A stretch of 64,000 nt of DNA from an uncultured Ruminococcus sp. (GTDB lineage: Bacteria > Bacillota > Clostridia > Oscillospirales > Acutalibacteraceae), in assembly GCA_902777275.1 (NCBI GenBank), contig CACYTI010000008.1, positions 1-64,000 on the forward strand, in the 5' to 3' direction. Position 1 is the stretch's first letter. Each line of letters opens with the position of its first letter. The notes beneath the pieces are model-generated. The model was not told the origin of the DNA, did not search any database, and saw only the letters and a program-made list of their open reading frames with translations. A program made the translations under genes and the position numbers. Below are positions 42,685 to 51,955 of the stretch, in pieces.

Positions 42685-44853
42685 TCAGGATTTGGCTTTG
42701 GTTGAGGTCGGGGTGCCGGTCACGGTGACCGACTTGGTCTTTGAGAGCGCACCGCTTTCTACATTATTGAACGCGCAGACCCTGATGTCGTAGGTTTTGC
42801 CGGTCGCGACGTCCTTTATTGTGTAGCTGTTGCCGGCGGTGGTCTTTGTCGTCCACTCTTCGGCGGTGGACTCTTTGTAATAAACCGAGTACCCGGAAGC
42901 GCCTTTAACCGGTCTCCAGCTGACATACACTCCGTTTGATTTGCTCGACAATCGAGCGGTAACGGCAGGCACGGCAAGGCTAACGACCTTCTTTTCTTCC
43001 GACCAAGCACCCGAAACAGTGCTGCCGTCTTTTACAAGCTGCGCACGTATCTTAAAGGTGTACGAGGTCCCTTCGGGGACTTTCGAAAGCTCAAATGCGG
43101 TTTTTGTCGCGTAAACAGTTGTAAATGACTTCTCGCCGCGCTTTTTATAAGCCACCTGAAACTTTTCCGCTCCGCTGATTTTACTCCATTTGGCTTTGAT
43201 CGTGTTGCCGGCATAAGCAAGCGAAAAAATTTTAACGCGCCCGAGAAAAACAAGACTCTTTGTTTTGGAAGAGTCGCTCTTGGCGTTTCCGGCTCCCACA
43301 GACTTCACCTTAACATGGTAAAGCTTATTTGACTTAACGTCTTCAATGATATAGCTTGTATCTTTGCTCTCGACTGTCGTCCAGTTTTTGTCTGACGAAG
43401 CCTTATAGTGAACTATATAAGACGTTGCGTTGTCAACCTTTTTCCACGTAGCTTTAAGACCGCTTTTGGTGTTGGAAAGGCTGACATCCGGTGCGGCGGG
43501 CGGCGTTACGGTAACCTTGCAGGTCACGGTTTTGCCGTTGAGCGCTTTTGCCGTGATCGTCGCGGAGCCCACAGCTTTTGCGATGATCTTTCCGTTTGAG
43601 ACTCCCGCGACGGAGAGCTCGTCGCTTGTCCATGTAACGGCTTTGCCTGTCGCGTTTGCGGGCAGCACCGCCGCCGCAACAGTCTGAGAACTGCCCGCGA
43701 CCAGAGAAACCGAGGTTTTATCAAGAGTTAGCGCGGCAGGCTCGACAACGGCGCGGAAGGTGATTCCGTTGGAGGCGGCGAACTTGTCGGCATAGGAGCC
43801 TGTCTTTCCGTAGACAACCAAGGATAAGGGGTGCTTATAAAATACGTCATTGTCAACAAGCTTATTATCATCCGCTTTTGTGCTTACGATAGCTGCAACG
43901 CTCTCGGGAATGATAACGCTTTTTATGGATTCGCAGGAGTAGAAAGCGGACAGCCCGATTGCTTTTGCTCCGTCGGCTATCGAAACGCTTTCGAGCTTTC
44001 CGCAATAAGCGAAAACGGACTTATCCATATCGCCGATACCGCTGCCAATAACAACCGTTTTCAGGTTGTCGCAGCCGTTAAAAGCCGCGCTGTCAATGGT
44101 TGTTACACTGTCCGGAACAGTTACGGAAGAAAGAGCTTTGCAGCCCAAAAACGCGGATGCGCCGATTTTTTTGACCGACGCGCCGAGCGTTAACGAGGTG
44201 ATCCCCGAGCAACCGTCAAATGCCGCTTCTTCAATATTTTCTGTCGTGTCGGGAATAACGAGCATGGGCAGAGACGTGCATTGAAAAAACGCGTTTGCTC
44301 CGATAGTTTTCACAGTTGGCGGAATCGAAACGGAGCTGAGCGCTGTGCAATCCTTAAACGTTTCGCTTTTTATTTGCCTTATCTTTGAGGAATTTACAAC
44401 GGTTTTCAGCTTTGTGCAGCCGCAGAACGCCCCTTCGCCTAACTCCGTCACACTTTCGGGAATAACAGCCGATGAAAGCGATTCGCATTCGGAGAACGCG
44501 TTTGCACCTATTTTATTAAGGGTTGACGGAAGTGTGACGCTTTCAATCGAGTTGTTCTTTGAAAACGCGTCGTCTTCGATTGTTTTTACCGAATAATCAC
44601 CTAACTCCGACGGAACGGAAACATTCTTTTCATTTCCCGTATATTTTATAACATAGGCGGCGCTGTTGCTGATCCTGTACCTGTAGCCTTCGCTTTCAAG
44701 CTCTGCCGCGATCGCCGCTTCAGACTGAGTGGCTGCGCTGCTTTCGGGCTTTGGAGTCCGTAGCACAAGAAGAATAACAGTTATTGCACCCGCAATGACT
44801 ATAGCTGACGAAAGCAGCAACAAGATTTTTTTAGGCTTGCTTAGTTTTTTCAT
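42685..44853 (-). CDS. membrane-anchored BspA-like LRR protein with Big_2 and Fn3 domains
   Basis: A 722-residue surface protein. N-terminal membrane segment (KKILLLLSSAIVIAGAITVILLVL, about 7-30), then LRR_5 repeats (about 75-350; units such as LTSLTLGASVKKIGASAFLGC), a Big_2 bacterial Ig-like domain (about 365-455; LDKTSVSLVAGSSQTVAA ... TWTSDELSVAGVSNGKI), and three fibronectin type III domains (about 460-720). Start at ATG 44853 after AGGGGAACC. No dockerin or LPXTG is visible, so the N-terminal helix is the likely anchor. Probably an adhesin or substrate-binding protein. Confidence 0.85.
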   Translation of the reverse strand: MKKLSKPKKILLLLSSAIVIAGAITVILLVLRTPKPESSAATQSEAAIAAELESEGYRYRISNSAAYVIKYTGNEKNVSVPSELGDYSVKTIEDDAFSKNNSIESVTLPSTLNKIGANAFSECESLSSAVIPESVTELGEGAFCGCTKLKTVVNSSKIRQIKSETFKDCTALSSVSIPPTVKTIGANAFFQCTSLPMLVIPDTTENIEEAAFDGCSGITSLTLGASVKKIGASAFLGCKALSSVTVPDSVTTIDSAAFNGCDNLKTVVIGSGIGDMDKSVFAYCGKLESVSIADGAKAIGLSAFYSCESIKSVIIPESVAAIVSTKADDNKLVDNDVFYKHPLSLVVYGKTGSYADKFAASNGITFRAVVEPAALTLDKTSVSLVAGSSQTVAAAVLPANATGKAVTWTSDELSVAGVSNGKIIAKAVGSATITAKALNGKTVTCKVTVTPPAAPDVSLSNTKSGLKATWKKVDNATSYIVHYKASSDKNWTTVESKDTSYIIEDVKSNKLYHVKVKSVGAGNAKSDSSKTKSLVFLGRVKIFSLAYAGNTIKAKWSKISGAEKFQVAYKKRGEKSFTTVYATKTAFELSKVPEGTSYTFKIRAQLVKDGSTVSGAWSEEKKVVSLAVPAVTARLSSKSNGVYVSWRPVKGASGYSVYYKESTAEEWTTKTTAGNSYTIKDVATGKTYDIRVCAFNNVESGALSKTKSVTVTGTPTSTKAKS

Positions 44854-44961
44854 ACCGGTTCCCCTTATAAGCTTATACAACAATAATACCACTTTTATCA
44901 ACGACGCGCAAATAAAAAAACATAACCGAATTTTGGCAGATTTGCACATAAGGTCTATATT

Positions 44962-44998
44962 AAAACGCCGCCCCGATAAAACCGGAACGGCGTTTTTT
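44962..44998. terminator. terminator of the RCC1/dockerin gene
   Basis: Stem AAAACGCCG / CGGCGTTTT with T-runs on both strands, directly after the stop at 45002 of the minus-strand gene. Confidence 0.75.
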
Positions 44999-45001
44999 GT
45001 A

Positions 45002-48000
45002 TTAATAAAATTTGATCTCTACCGCGTTATCCGTCAGCACGCCCGAAAAGCGGTCGTTGCGCAGATGTATCTCTCCCGGGGTCTCGTCCTTGGTTTTGTC
45101 AGCGCTGTTATTGACGTTGAAAAAACTGCCGAAGCCCACGCAGCCGTCGCAGAAAACCTTTGTGTTGCCGTAGGCGAAAAAGTTCGCGTTTTGAATGGTT
45201 GTCACAGCACAATACGACTCATAGCCGATACAGTCGATATTCCACGACTCGGTGCCCGTGCCCTGCTCGGCATAGTTTGAGCCGTAGCTCCGCGCGCAGA
45301 CGTCGCCTACCCTGATTATAGAGCCTCCGTCGTGGATAGTGCTGCCTTGGTCGTTGCCGTCCTCGATGTTGCCGTTGCCGATGCCCCTGCAATTGATCTC
45401 GACCGCCTTCGGAATAATTCCGCTCCGCGTGTGATAATTGAAGCCGTCCTTTAACCCGAACGAAGCCTCGCAGTTTTGGAATACAGCAAGCGACACGCCC
45501 TTCATCATGCATACGTCGTTGTTTATTGTCATTGAATAGAAGAATTTGCTGTTTTTGCCGTATACATTGATTTCGCTGTAGTTGTTATTATTCGTCTCCG
45601 CAAGCAGTGGCGACGAACCTTCAAGACAGATAAGATTCTCAAGATAGAGATTTCCCGCCGTGATTTTGATAAGCGGCGTTTTTTTGTTGCCGTTCAAAAG
45701 CAAAATGCCGTTTTCCTCGGTCGGCTCGATCCCGCCTATCGTGTGCACATAGGCGACTCCAGAAACAAATGCCCAGCTTCCTTCGTTTGCGGCGACGTCC
45801 TCCAACGTGTTAAGCTGTTGATATTTCGTGTAATAGCCGTCGGAGGTTCTGTTGTTCAGGTCGATGACATTTGAAAGACCTGCGCGCTCGGCGCTCCAAA
45901 CAGGAGATTCTTCGCTTAGGCGCGCCATATCCGAATGAACGTCGGTGCTGAGAATGACCTCCCCCTCGGACAAGCCTATAATATTAATATTCCTTGTGAT
46001 CGCGGTTCCGCAAAGCGTCTGAGCGGCGGTGTATATGCCCGGAAGCAGATAAATCGTGTCCGCGCCGTTTTCATACGCCGTTTTCATTGAGAAGAGCGGG
46101 GCATCCATTGTTCCCGGACTGTCGTCGGAACCGTCGGGCGACACGTACAACGCGTTTGCGGAATTATTTTTGTAAGCCGAAACGTCAAAATCAACGCTGT
46201 AGCAAGAGCGGTTATCCGTCTTTATTTTTCCGTGCAGCGGAGAATCCTTCCAATTGAAATCCTCCGGCTCCTCCATTGTAAACAGCTCAACGTCGCTGAA
46301 TTCACAGAGGATCCTTTTCAGCCCCGACGCGTCCTCAATGGAGATCCTTCCGTCGTCGTTGACGTCGGCAACCAGATTCTGCATTTCATTTAACGGCTCA
46401 TATTCCGCGAGCGAGCGCTGGATAGCAGTGACGTCCTTGACGTTGATGGTATCGTCAAAATTGGCGTCGCCGACCTGCTTATCTATTATCTCAAAGGTAT
46501 AGGTCAGCGTGCCCGCGTAGTTTCCGATTCCCGTTACAGTGATCGTCGCCGTGCCGGCAGAGGTATTGTCAGAATACGCAACCGTGTAGTCAACGCCCTT
46601 TACAAGCTGTTTGTTTTTCACAGTTACAACAGGCTCGGGGCTGCGCTCGTCTCCGTTATAAAGAAGATATTTAACGGCGGAGCAGTCGCCGTACTCTCCT
46701 AAATCGCATTCGACGATATCAAACCAGTAGACGATCCTGCCCTCGTAACCGCCGAGTCCCTTTATCTCGATAATACCGATTCCCTTGTTGATGTTGTTAT
46801 AGTAATTCAGCGTGTAGTCGGTATCCTTTTCAAGAATATTGTCGTTGACCGTCAGAGTCAGATCGGGCGTGATCGGCTCGCCGCTGTACTGCGGAACCGT
46901 GCCGAGCTCAACAACGGAGTTTTTGCTTATGTCGCAGTAAAGGATATCGAAGGTGATGACCTTTCTGCCCGTGTAGTTGCCCTTGCCCGTGATTTCCGCC
47001 GCCGCTATGCCCGGGTTTTTGTTGTTTTGGAATGTTATGTCGTAGTCGGCACCCTCGACAAGCGTGCGATAATCGTCGCTGACGGTTATTTCGGGCTTGA
47101 TTTCAATGCCGCAGTACAAAAACTTGTCCTCGCTATCAACGTTCACGCTGCTTAGATTGCGCGAGGCTATGACATATTTTTCGACTCGCTTTCCCGTGAA
47201 CACTCCCCTGCCGCTGATTTCAACCATGTATTCGCCCGCTTCGGAAGCGCAATAAACGCCGCAAACGGTGTAGTCAACGCCCTCGCACAGCTCATAGCCG
47301 CCGTTTTTCAGCACAGGCTGGTAATACTGACGGCTGCCGTTATAGATGTGACTGACCGACTCAACGGTAATATTCTCGATTTCAACATTCTCCAGCGCGG
47401 TCAAAAACTCTGCGGGAATTTCACAAGGTTCCGTGCCCGTGTAGGTGATCGTGACGGAGCCGTTTGCGTCGGCTGTTACCTGACGCAGATACAGAAGATT
47501 GCCGCTGTCAAGCCCGTTCTCTCTGACCTTAAGCGAGTAGAAGTTATATATTTCATTCGGCTTGTAGCCGTTGAAGGTAACGGTCATAGCCTCGTTTCCG
47601 ACAGCTTTTAAGCCGACCGAACCGTTGAGCGCGGGAGTGTGATCCCAAATTTCAACCTCGGTCAAAGCAAAGCGATTTTCCGTTGAGCCGTCTCCGAGCT
47701 GACCTGACTCATTGCACCCGCAGGCAAGCGCGGTTCCGTCGTTTGTAAGGGCTATGGTGAAACCGCTGCCCGCTGAAGCCTGAGCGATGTTTTCCGCAAT
47801 GCGGACAGGCAGGCTTGAATTTTCCGTGTTGTCAGTGCCGAGCGCTCCGCAGGAGCCGCTGCCCCACACGTACAGCGCGCTGCTGCCGGAGACCGCCGCG
47901 GTGTGAGCGCTGCCGCAAGATACCGAATGGATATCGGAAGCGACTCTCACGGGCACAATTCTGTCTTTTTCGGAGCCGTCGCCTAACTGTCCGTGATCGT

Positions 48001-48415
48001 TATGCCCCCACGCGTAGAGCGTGCCGTCGGTTGTGACCGCCGCGCTGAATTCATCTCCAAGACTAACAGCTACGATATTGCTCATAATTTTTATCGGGGA
48101 GGCGGAATCCTCATTCTCTCCGCTGCCGAGCTGTCCGCAGCCGTTGCCGCCCCACATAAGCAAGCTGCCGTCCGTCGTTACAGCCGCGCTGTGGTTTTTC
48201 CCCAAAGCGACGGACTTTACGTTGTCCATTACCTTTACCGGGCTGCACTCGTCCTCTGTCGCGCCGTTTCCAAACTGCCCGCTCTCATTCGAGCCCCACA
48301 TATAAAGGCTGCCGTCCGTCGTTACAGCCGCGCTGTGATCTTCTCCGAGAGCGACAAATTTAACGTTGTCCATTATTTTTTTTCGGGAGGTAAACGTTTC
48401 CGCCCGCTTTGCCAT
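45002..48415 (-). CDS. RCC1-repeat / MBG-like / dockerin / beta-helix protein, C-terminal part of a frameshifted gene
   Basis: An 1137-residue frame that is the second part of a gene beginning at 50701. It has RCC1-like repeats (about 15-245; HSAAVTTDGSLYMWGSNESG units), an Ig-like region, four MBG-like repeats (about 345-640; GVDYTV...G.YTG..), a type I dockerin (about 650-715; GDANFDDTINVKDV and ADVNDDGRISIED), and a C-terminal region (about 765-1137) opening NALYVSPDGSDDSPGTMDAPLFS, which looks like a right-handed beta-helix of the pectate-lyase/DUF1565 type. The methionine at 48415 is internal: the preceding RCC1 repeat reads on in another frame up to an A8 run at about 48375-48382. Confidence 0.75.
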   Translation of the reverse strand: MAKRAETFTSRKKIMDNVKFVALGEDHSAAVTTDGSLYMWGSNESGQFGNGATEDECSPVKVMDNVKSVALGKNHSAAVTTDGSLLMWGGNGCGQLGSGENEDSASPIKIMSNIVAVSLGDEFSAAVTTDGTLYAWGHNDHGQLGDGSEKDRIVPVRVASDIHSVSCGSAHTAAVSGSSALYVWGSGSCGALGTDNTENSSLPVRIAENIAQASAGSGFTIALTNDGTALACGCNESGQLGDGSTENRFALTEVEIWDHTPALNGSVGLKAVGNEAMTVTFNGYKPNEIYNFYSLKVRENGLDSGNLLYLRQVTADANGSVTITYTGTEPCEIPAEFLTALENVEIENITVESVSHIYNGSRQYYQPVLKNGGYELCEGVDYTVCGVYCASEAGEYMVEISGRGVFTGKRVEKYVIASRNLSSVNVDSEDKFLYCGIEIKPEITVSDDYRTLVEGADYDITFQNNKNPGIAAAEITGKGNYTGRKVITFDILYCDISKNSVVELGTVPQYSGEPITPDLTLTVNDNILEKDTDYTLNYYNNINKGIGIIEIKGLGGYEGRIVYWFDIVECDLGEYGDCSAVKYLLYNGDERSPEPVVTVKNKQLVKGVDYTVAYSDNTSAGTATITVTGIGNYAGTLTYTFEIIDKQVGDANFDDTINVKDVTAIQRSLAEYEPLNEMQNLVADVNDDGRISIEDASGLKRILCEFSDVELFTMEEPEDFNWKDSPLHGKIKTDNRSCYSVDFDVSAYKNNSANALYVSPDGSDDSPGTMDAPLFSMKTAYENGADTIYLLPGIYTAAQTLCGTAITRNINIIGLSEGEVILSTDVHSDMARLSEESPVWSAERAGLSNVIDLNNRTSDGYYTKYQQLNTLEDVAANEGSWAFVSGVAYVHTIGGIEPTEENGILLLNGNKKTPLIKITAGNLYLENLICLEGSSPLLAETNNNNYSEINVYGKNSKFFYSMTINNDVCMMKGVSLAVFQNCEASFGLKDGFNYHTRSGIIPKAVEINCRGIGNGNIEDGNDQGSTIHDGGSIIRVGDVCARSYGSNYAEQGTGTESWNIDCIGYESYCAVTTIQNANFFAYGNTKVFCDGCVGFGSFFNVNNSADKTKDETPGEIHLRNDRFSGVLTDNAVEIKFY

Positions 48416-48535
48416 TGCCTATCTGTCCGCGCTCATTTGAGCCCCACACATACAAGCTGCCGTCAAAGGTGACTGCCGCGCTGTGTGCGCCGCCGAGACT
48501 GACCTGCTTGACCGAATGCTCGGGCAGCCACCCCG

Positions 48536-50701
48536 CTACGGAGTTGACCTTGCGCGCGGCGGAGTGATCCGTGTCTGAGCCGTCGCCGAGCTGACCGTGG
48601 TCGTTGAGTCCCCACATATACAGCGTGCCGTCCTTAGTAAGCGCCGCGCTGTGTGTTCCACCGCGATAACGTCGCTGCCGACAGGCGTTTCTCCTGCGCC
48701 GGAACTGCCGCCTCCGTCAGGCAGAGTCAGGAAAAAGCCTATAGCCTTGCCGTTGATTTCACAAGTCTTTTCGACGCTTTTGCCGTCCTTGACTGCTGTA
48801 ATTTTATAGCTGCCGTTTGGCAGATAAAATGTTATATTTCCTCTGTCGTCCGTCACGCCCTTGCCGATGACCTCCGCGCCGCTTACTGGCCGATTATTTT
48901 CATCGGAGACGGTGACGTCAACGCGGTACTTAATATACGGGCAGGTCGTCCAACCGAAGCTGCCGTGCGTTTCGGAACAGTAAAAATCTCTCAGCCTTGT
49001 TTTGCTCTCGGGCAATTCGTCGGTAAATTCCAAAGAATCATTCGGAAAACGCACGCTTACGCTGTTTTTGCGCCTGAAATACTGCCTGCCCGCAACGCAG
49101 GCGGAGCAGTCGTGTATGCTCTCCGCGCTGTCTGCTGTGCCGGGATAACGCAAAACCGCGTCATACTCCATGCCATACTCTCCCGACATTTGCGCGGATA
49201 CTTCTTCGTCCGGCTCGGGAGCCGATGGCATGAAACGAACCGAAACATCTGAACCGTACTTTAATCCGACAAAAAGCTTGATTTCCTTGTGAAGCTCGGA
49301 GGTGAATTCCGGTCTTCGGGAGATATCCTCCGCTCCCTGATTTGACGCGCGCAAGCCAAATGAACCTGTCAGCGTTCCCGAAGTGTGAACACTGCCGTTT
49401 GATTCTAAAACCAAAGCGGGAGCGAGTGAAACCTCAACGCCGACCGATGAATAATTTACAGGAAAAAAACCGAATTCGCCAAGCGAAAACTCCTCGCGCC
49501 CGTTAAAATCAAGAGCCAAATCGGTCTCCGCACTGTAGTTAAGCGAAAGCTCAACATACTTTTTTGTCGGAGTCAGGAATACCTTAATCGAAGCTGCGGC
49601 TGAAAGAGTGACCGAGCCGGAAGCAGCAGCGCCGGACTCTCCGTCCGAGCGTTCAAAAGTAAAGGCTTTTGTCGCGCTTTTGATTTCCGATTCGTTTTTC
49701 GGGTCGGTTTCATCTGAATTTTCCGTGCTCTCTTCTGTTGGAGTGGTTTCTTCGGGATATTCCGTGCTCCCCTCTGTCGGGTCGGTTTCCGGCTCCTCGC
49801 CGCCGATAAGATGAACGTCGCTGTCCATCGAATCCGATTTAAACTTAGCTGTTGAAAGATCGGATGACCCTTCGATTTTCACATAATCAAACACCTCGCC
49901 GAGTGAAACGTCGCCGCCCGTAACGGTCACGGTCGTACCGTTAACAGCTACAGCGGAGATTTTAACAATTATTAAACCACGCTCTCCGTTTTCACAAACA
50001 ATAATATTGCCCTCTGTCAAACCGAACACCGATTCATCGGCGTTTTGAATTACATATGTCTTGTTTTGTTCATCAACGGACGCGACTGTATTCACGCTGT
50101 CCGAGCTTTTGATCAAGACTACGCTGTCTTTATACACCGCAAAATTGTCGTCCGCGTTATCGTCGAAGATAAGCACCCTGTCCGGCGCGAAATCTGCGGT
50201 CGCTTTTCCGAAAAACTCCTGCATCTCCCTTGTGTGATTCGGGCACTCATAAGAGCGGCAAAGAGGCTTTAGCGTTCTCGCGTCAATCATAAATGCCCTC
50301 AAATAGAAATAACGCGGCATTTCTTCGATTTCAATTGTGATTTCGGCGGTTTTATCATCGACCGTCACAGTCTTTCTTCCGGAGCCGAGCATTGTGCCGC
50401 CGTCCTCCGTGTAAACCCCGATAACAAGCTCTGCGCTGCGCGTCGTTTCAAATTCCGCAGTCGCGACATTTCCCCTGACCTCAACAGAAAAAACCTTTAC
50501 TCCGTTATTTTCTCCCGTTTCTTCTCCAAGCTCGTCCGCGATCATCTCACCCAAAGAGTCAGCGGTTGAAATGTCAATACCGCTCTGTACCGAAGCTACT
50601 TCGTCGCTTTCGTATTCACCTTGAGCCGCCGCAGGAAACGACGTAAACAGCAAGCACAGGACAAGCACCATAGTCATAAATTTTAAAAGCTCTCTTTTCA
50701 T
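48536..50701 (-). CDS. secreted RCC1/dockerin protein, N-terminal part of a frameshifted gene
   Basis: A signal peptide (MKRELLKFMTMVLVLCLLFT, cleavage after AAA), an unassigned beta-rich region with an acidic TEST/EETTP linker (about 290-340), and a carboxypeptidase-regulatory-like domain (about 600-665; DVTVSDENNRPVSGAEVIGKGVTDDRGNITF). The good reading ends near VGSDVIAVE (about 48658). The next 34 residues (Arg-rich) are out of frame and end at 48536, while frame +1 continues with HSAALTKDGTLYMWGLNDHG. So the real protein joins, via a short middle frame (48380-48658), to the frame ending at 45002. Total about 1900 residues. Confidence 0.7.
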   Translation of the reverse strand: MKRELLKFMTMVLVLCLLFTSFPAAAQGEYESDEVASVQSGIDISTADSLGEMIADELGEETGENNGVKVFSVEVRGNVATAEFETTRSAELVIGVYTEDGGTMLGSGRKTVTVDDKTAEITIEIEEMPRYFYLRAFMIDARTLKPLCRSYECPNHTREMQEFFGKATADFAPDRVLIFDDNADDNFAVYKDSVVLIKSSDSVNTVASVDEQNKTYVIQNADESVFGLTEGNIIVCENGERGLIIVKISAVAVNGTTVTVTGGDVSLGEVFDYVKIEGSSDLSTAKFKSDSMDSDVHLIGGEEPETDPTEGSTEYPEETTPTEESTENSDETDPKNESEIKSATKAFTFERSDGESGAAASGSVTLSAAASIKVFLTPTKKYVELSLNYSAETDLALDFNGREEFSLGEFGFFPVNYSSVGVEVSLAPALVLESNGSVHTSGTLTGSFGLRASNQGAEDISRRPEFTSELHKEIKLFVGLKYGSDVSVRFMPSAPEPDEEVSAQMSGEYGMEYDAVLRYPGTADSAESIHDCSACVAGRQYFRRKNSVSVRFPNDSLEFTDELPESKTRLRDFYCSETHGSFGWTTCPYIKYRVDVTVSDENNRPVSGAEVIGKGVTDDRGNITFYLPNGSYKITAVKDGKSVEKTCEINGKAIGFFLTLPDGGGSSGAGETPVGSDVIAVEHTARRLLRTARCICGDSTTTVSSATAQTRITPPRARSTP

Positions 50702-50740
50702 ATGACGATCCCCATTCGGAAAAATACTTCTTGAACTTTA

Positions 50741-50769
50741 ATGATAACACAATTTTACCTTTCATGCAA
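50741..50769 (-). promoter_or_regulatory. promoter of the RCC1/dockerin gene
   Basis: On the minus strand TTGCAT (50769-50764), 17-bp spacer, TATCAT (50746-50741). Confidence 0.55.
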
Positions 50770-50882
50770 TCCAAATTACACCCCGTCATTTTGTACGATT
50801 TGCACATACAAGCTGCCGCGCAAAAATCAAATGAATAATCTTGCGTCCGTTCTCATATATTTTGATATACGGAGGGATTATT

Positions 50883-51650
50883 ATGAGATTACTGATATTG
50901 ACCAAACGCTCCCTGCTCGTCCTCGCTTTCTGTCTGCTCGCGGGAGCCGCCGCCGTGGGGGTGTCGGTCAGCTCCGCGACAAAAGCGGTACAAACCGCCG
51001 CAGCGCCAAAGGAAAACCCGATTTACCGCGTTGAGAGCGACAAAAAGCAGGTCGCTATCTCATTTGACGCGGCATGGGGCGACGAGCAGACAAACCAGCT
51101 TTTAAATATTCTTAGCCAATACAAGGTCAAGGCGACATTCTTTTTAGTCGGCGACTGGGTCAGCAAATACCCCGACGATGTAAAGGCAATAGCCGCTCAG
51201 GGTCACGATATCGGCAATCACAGCGACACCCATCCCCACCTGCCGACGCTTTCTCAGGATGAAGCCGGCGCGGAAATCACAGCCTGCAACGACAAAATCA
51301 AAGCGCTCACGGGAAAGACCCCGACCCTGTTCCGCCCTCCCTACGGCGACTACAACAACATGGTCGTGAGCACCGTAAAAGGGCTGGGAATGTATTGCGT
51401 TCAATGGGACGTGGACTCGCTCGACTGGAAAGACCCCACGCCTGAGCAGATGGCAAAAACCGTGCTCGACAAGGTTCAGGACGGCTCGATAGTTTTAATG
51501 CACAACGGCGCAAAAAACACCCCCGCCGCGCTGCCGTCGATAATCGAGGGCATTCAGGCTAAGGGGTTTGAGATAGTGCTGATAAAAGATTTGATTCCCG
51601 AGGGGGAGTATTACACCGATGTGCAGGGAGAGTTTCATTTGGCAAATTAA
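50883..51650 (+). CDS. secreted or membrane-anchored polysaccharide deacetylase (NodB domain)
   Basis: A 255-residue protein with an N-terminal membrane/signal segment (about 8-32) and a NodB deacetylase domain. All five motifs are seen: SFDAAWGD (1), HSDTHPH (2, metal His pair), RPPYGDY (3), DSLDWKDP (4), IVLMHN (5). The layout resembles PdaB-type sporulation/cell-wall deacetylases, acting on peptidoglycan or related glycans outside the cell. In motif 1 the family norm is TFDDG/SFDAAWG; the second is typical of the PdaB subgroup. Start at ATG 50883 after GGAGGG. Confidence 0.9.
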   Translation: MRLLILTKRSLLVLAFCLLAGAAAVGVSVSSATKAVQTAAAPKENPIYRVESDKKQVAISFDAAWGDEQTNQLLNILSQYKVKATFFLVGDWVSKYPDDVKAIAAQGHDIGNHSDTHPHLPTLSQDEAGAEITACNDKIKALTGKTPTLFRPPYGDYNNMVVSTVKGLGMYCVQWDVDSLDWKDPTPEQMAKTVLDKVQDGSIVLMHNGAKNTPAALPSIIEGIQAKGFEIVLIKDLIPEGEYYTDVQGEFHLAN

Positions 51651-51678
51651 AAATCGTTATATTTTTGTATTTGTTGTA

Positions 51679-51707
51679 TTGACTATTAACGAAATATATT
51701 ATATAAT
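51679..51707 (+). promoter_or_regulatory. promoter for antisense RNA of toxin-like locus 1
   Basis: TTGACT (51679-51684), 17-bp spacer, TATAAT (51702-51707). No plus-strand gene follows; the transcript would run to the hairpin at 51766-51797, opposing the small peptide gene. Confidence 0.75.
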
Positions 51708-51713
51708 GAGAGT

Positions 51714-51800
51714 GTAGAGAAACGGCATGGGCTGTTTCGCATATGCAAATGGTTAAACAAATTTTAACCGCCTTGTTTCTGCCAAAACAGGGCGGTTACT
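51714..51800 (+). ncRNA. putative antisense RNA of toxin-like locus 1
   Basis: A predicted 85-90-nt RNA, from about 7 nt after the TATAAT box to the hairpin AACCGCC / GGCGGTT (51766-51797). Its 5' part has a GAAACGGC-ATGG-GCTGTTTC stem-loop that mirrors the stem-loop at the 5' end of the toxin transcript. Its 3' end is complementary to the 3' end of the toxin mRNA. Confidence 0.55.
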
Positions 51801-51864
51801 TCTTTATAGAAATCACAATCAAAAATGTGAAAACAAAAATCACAATAATTGCTATGTATTCCAT
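51796..51864 (-). CDS. 22-residue hydrophobic toxin-like peptide, locus 1
   Basis: A 22-residue peptide: MEY start, then an all-hydrophobic IAIIVIFVFTFLIVISI helix, ending in KK. It has the same layout as the peptide at 57104-57169. Size, single membrane helix and basic end fit type I toxin-antitoxin membrane toxins (TxpA/Fst/holin-like groups). Its own promoter is at 51927-51955 and a roughly 55-nt leader holds a GAAACGGT / GCTGTTTC stem-loop. The ribosome site is modest (GGGGTG, ten bases upstream). The gene ends in a hairpin shared with a converging antisense RNA. Confidence 0.65.
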   Translation of the reverse strand: MEYIAIIVIFVFTFLIVISIKK

Positions 51865-51926
51865 AATTTTTTAACACCCCATCTCATAAAGGGTGCTGAA
51901 ACAGCCGCCACCGTTTCTCCGAGAGA

Positions 51927-51955
51927 ATTATATCATACTTTGTCAGAGAATGCAA
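51927..51955 (-). promoter_or_regulatory. promoter of toxin-like peptide 1
   Basis: On the minus strand TTGCAT (51955-51950), 17-bp spacer, TATAAT (51932-51927). Confidence 0.75.

Noticed and set aside
48370-48390. Programmed -1/+1 ribosomal frameshift at the A8 run
   Set aside because: A second, compensating shift upstream has no slippery sequence, so decay or sequencing error explains both better; transcriptional slippage at A8 is left open.
51714-51800. Plus-strand small coding gene after the TTGACT-TATAAT promoter
   Set aside because: No frame of more than a few codons with a ribosome site exists in the 85 nt before the terminator; an RNA product fits better.
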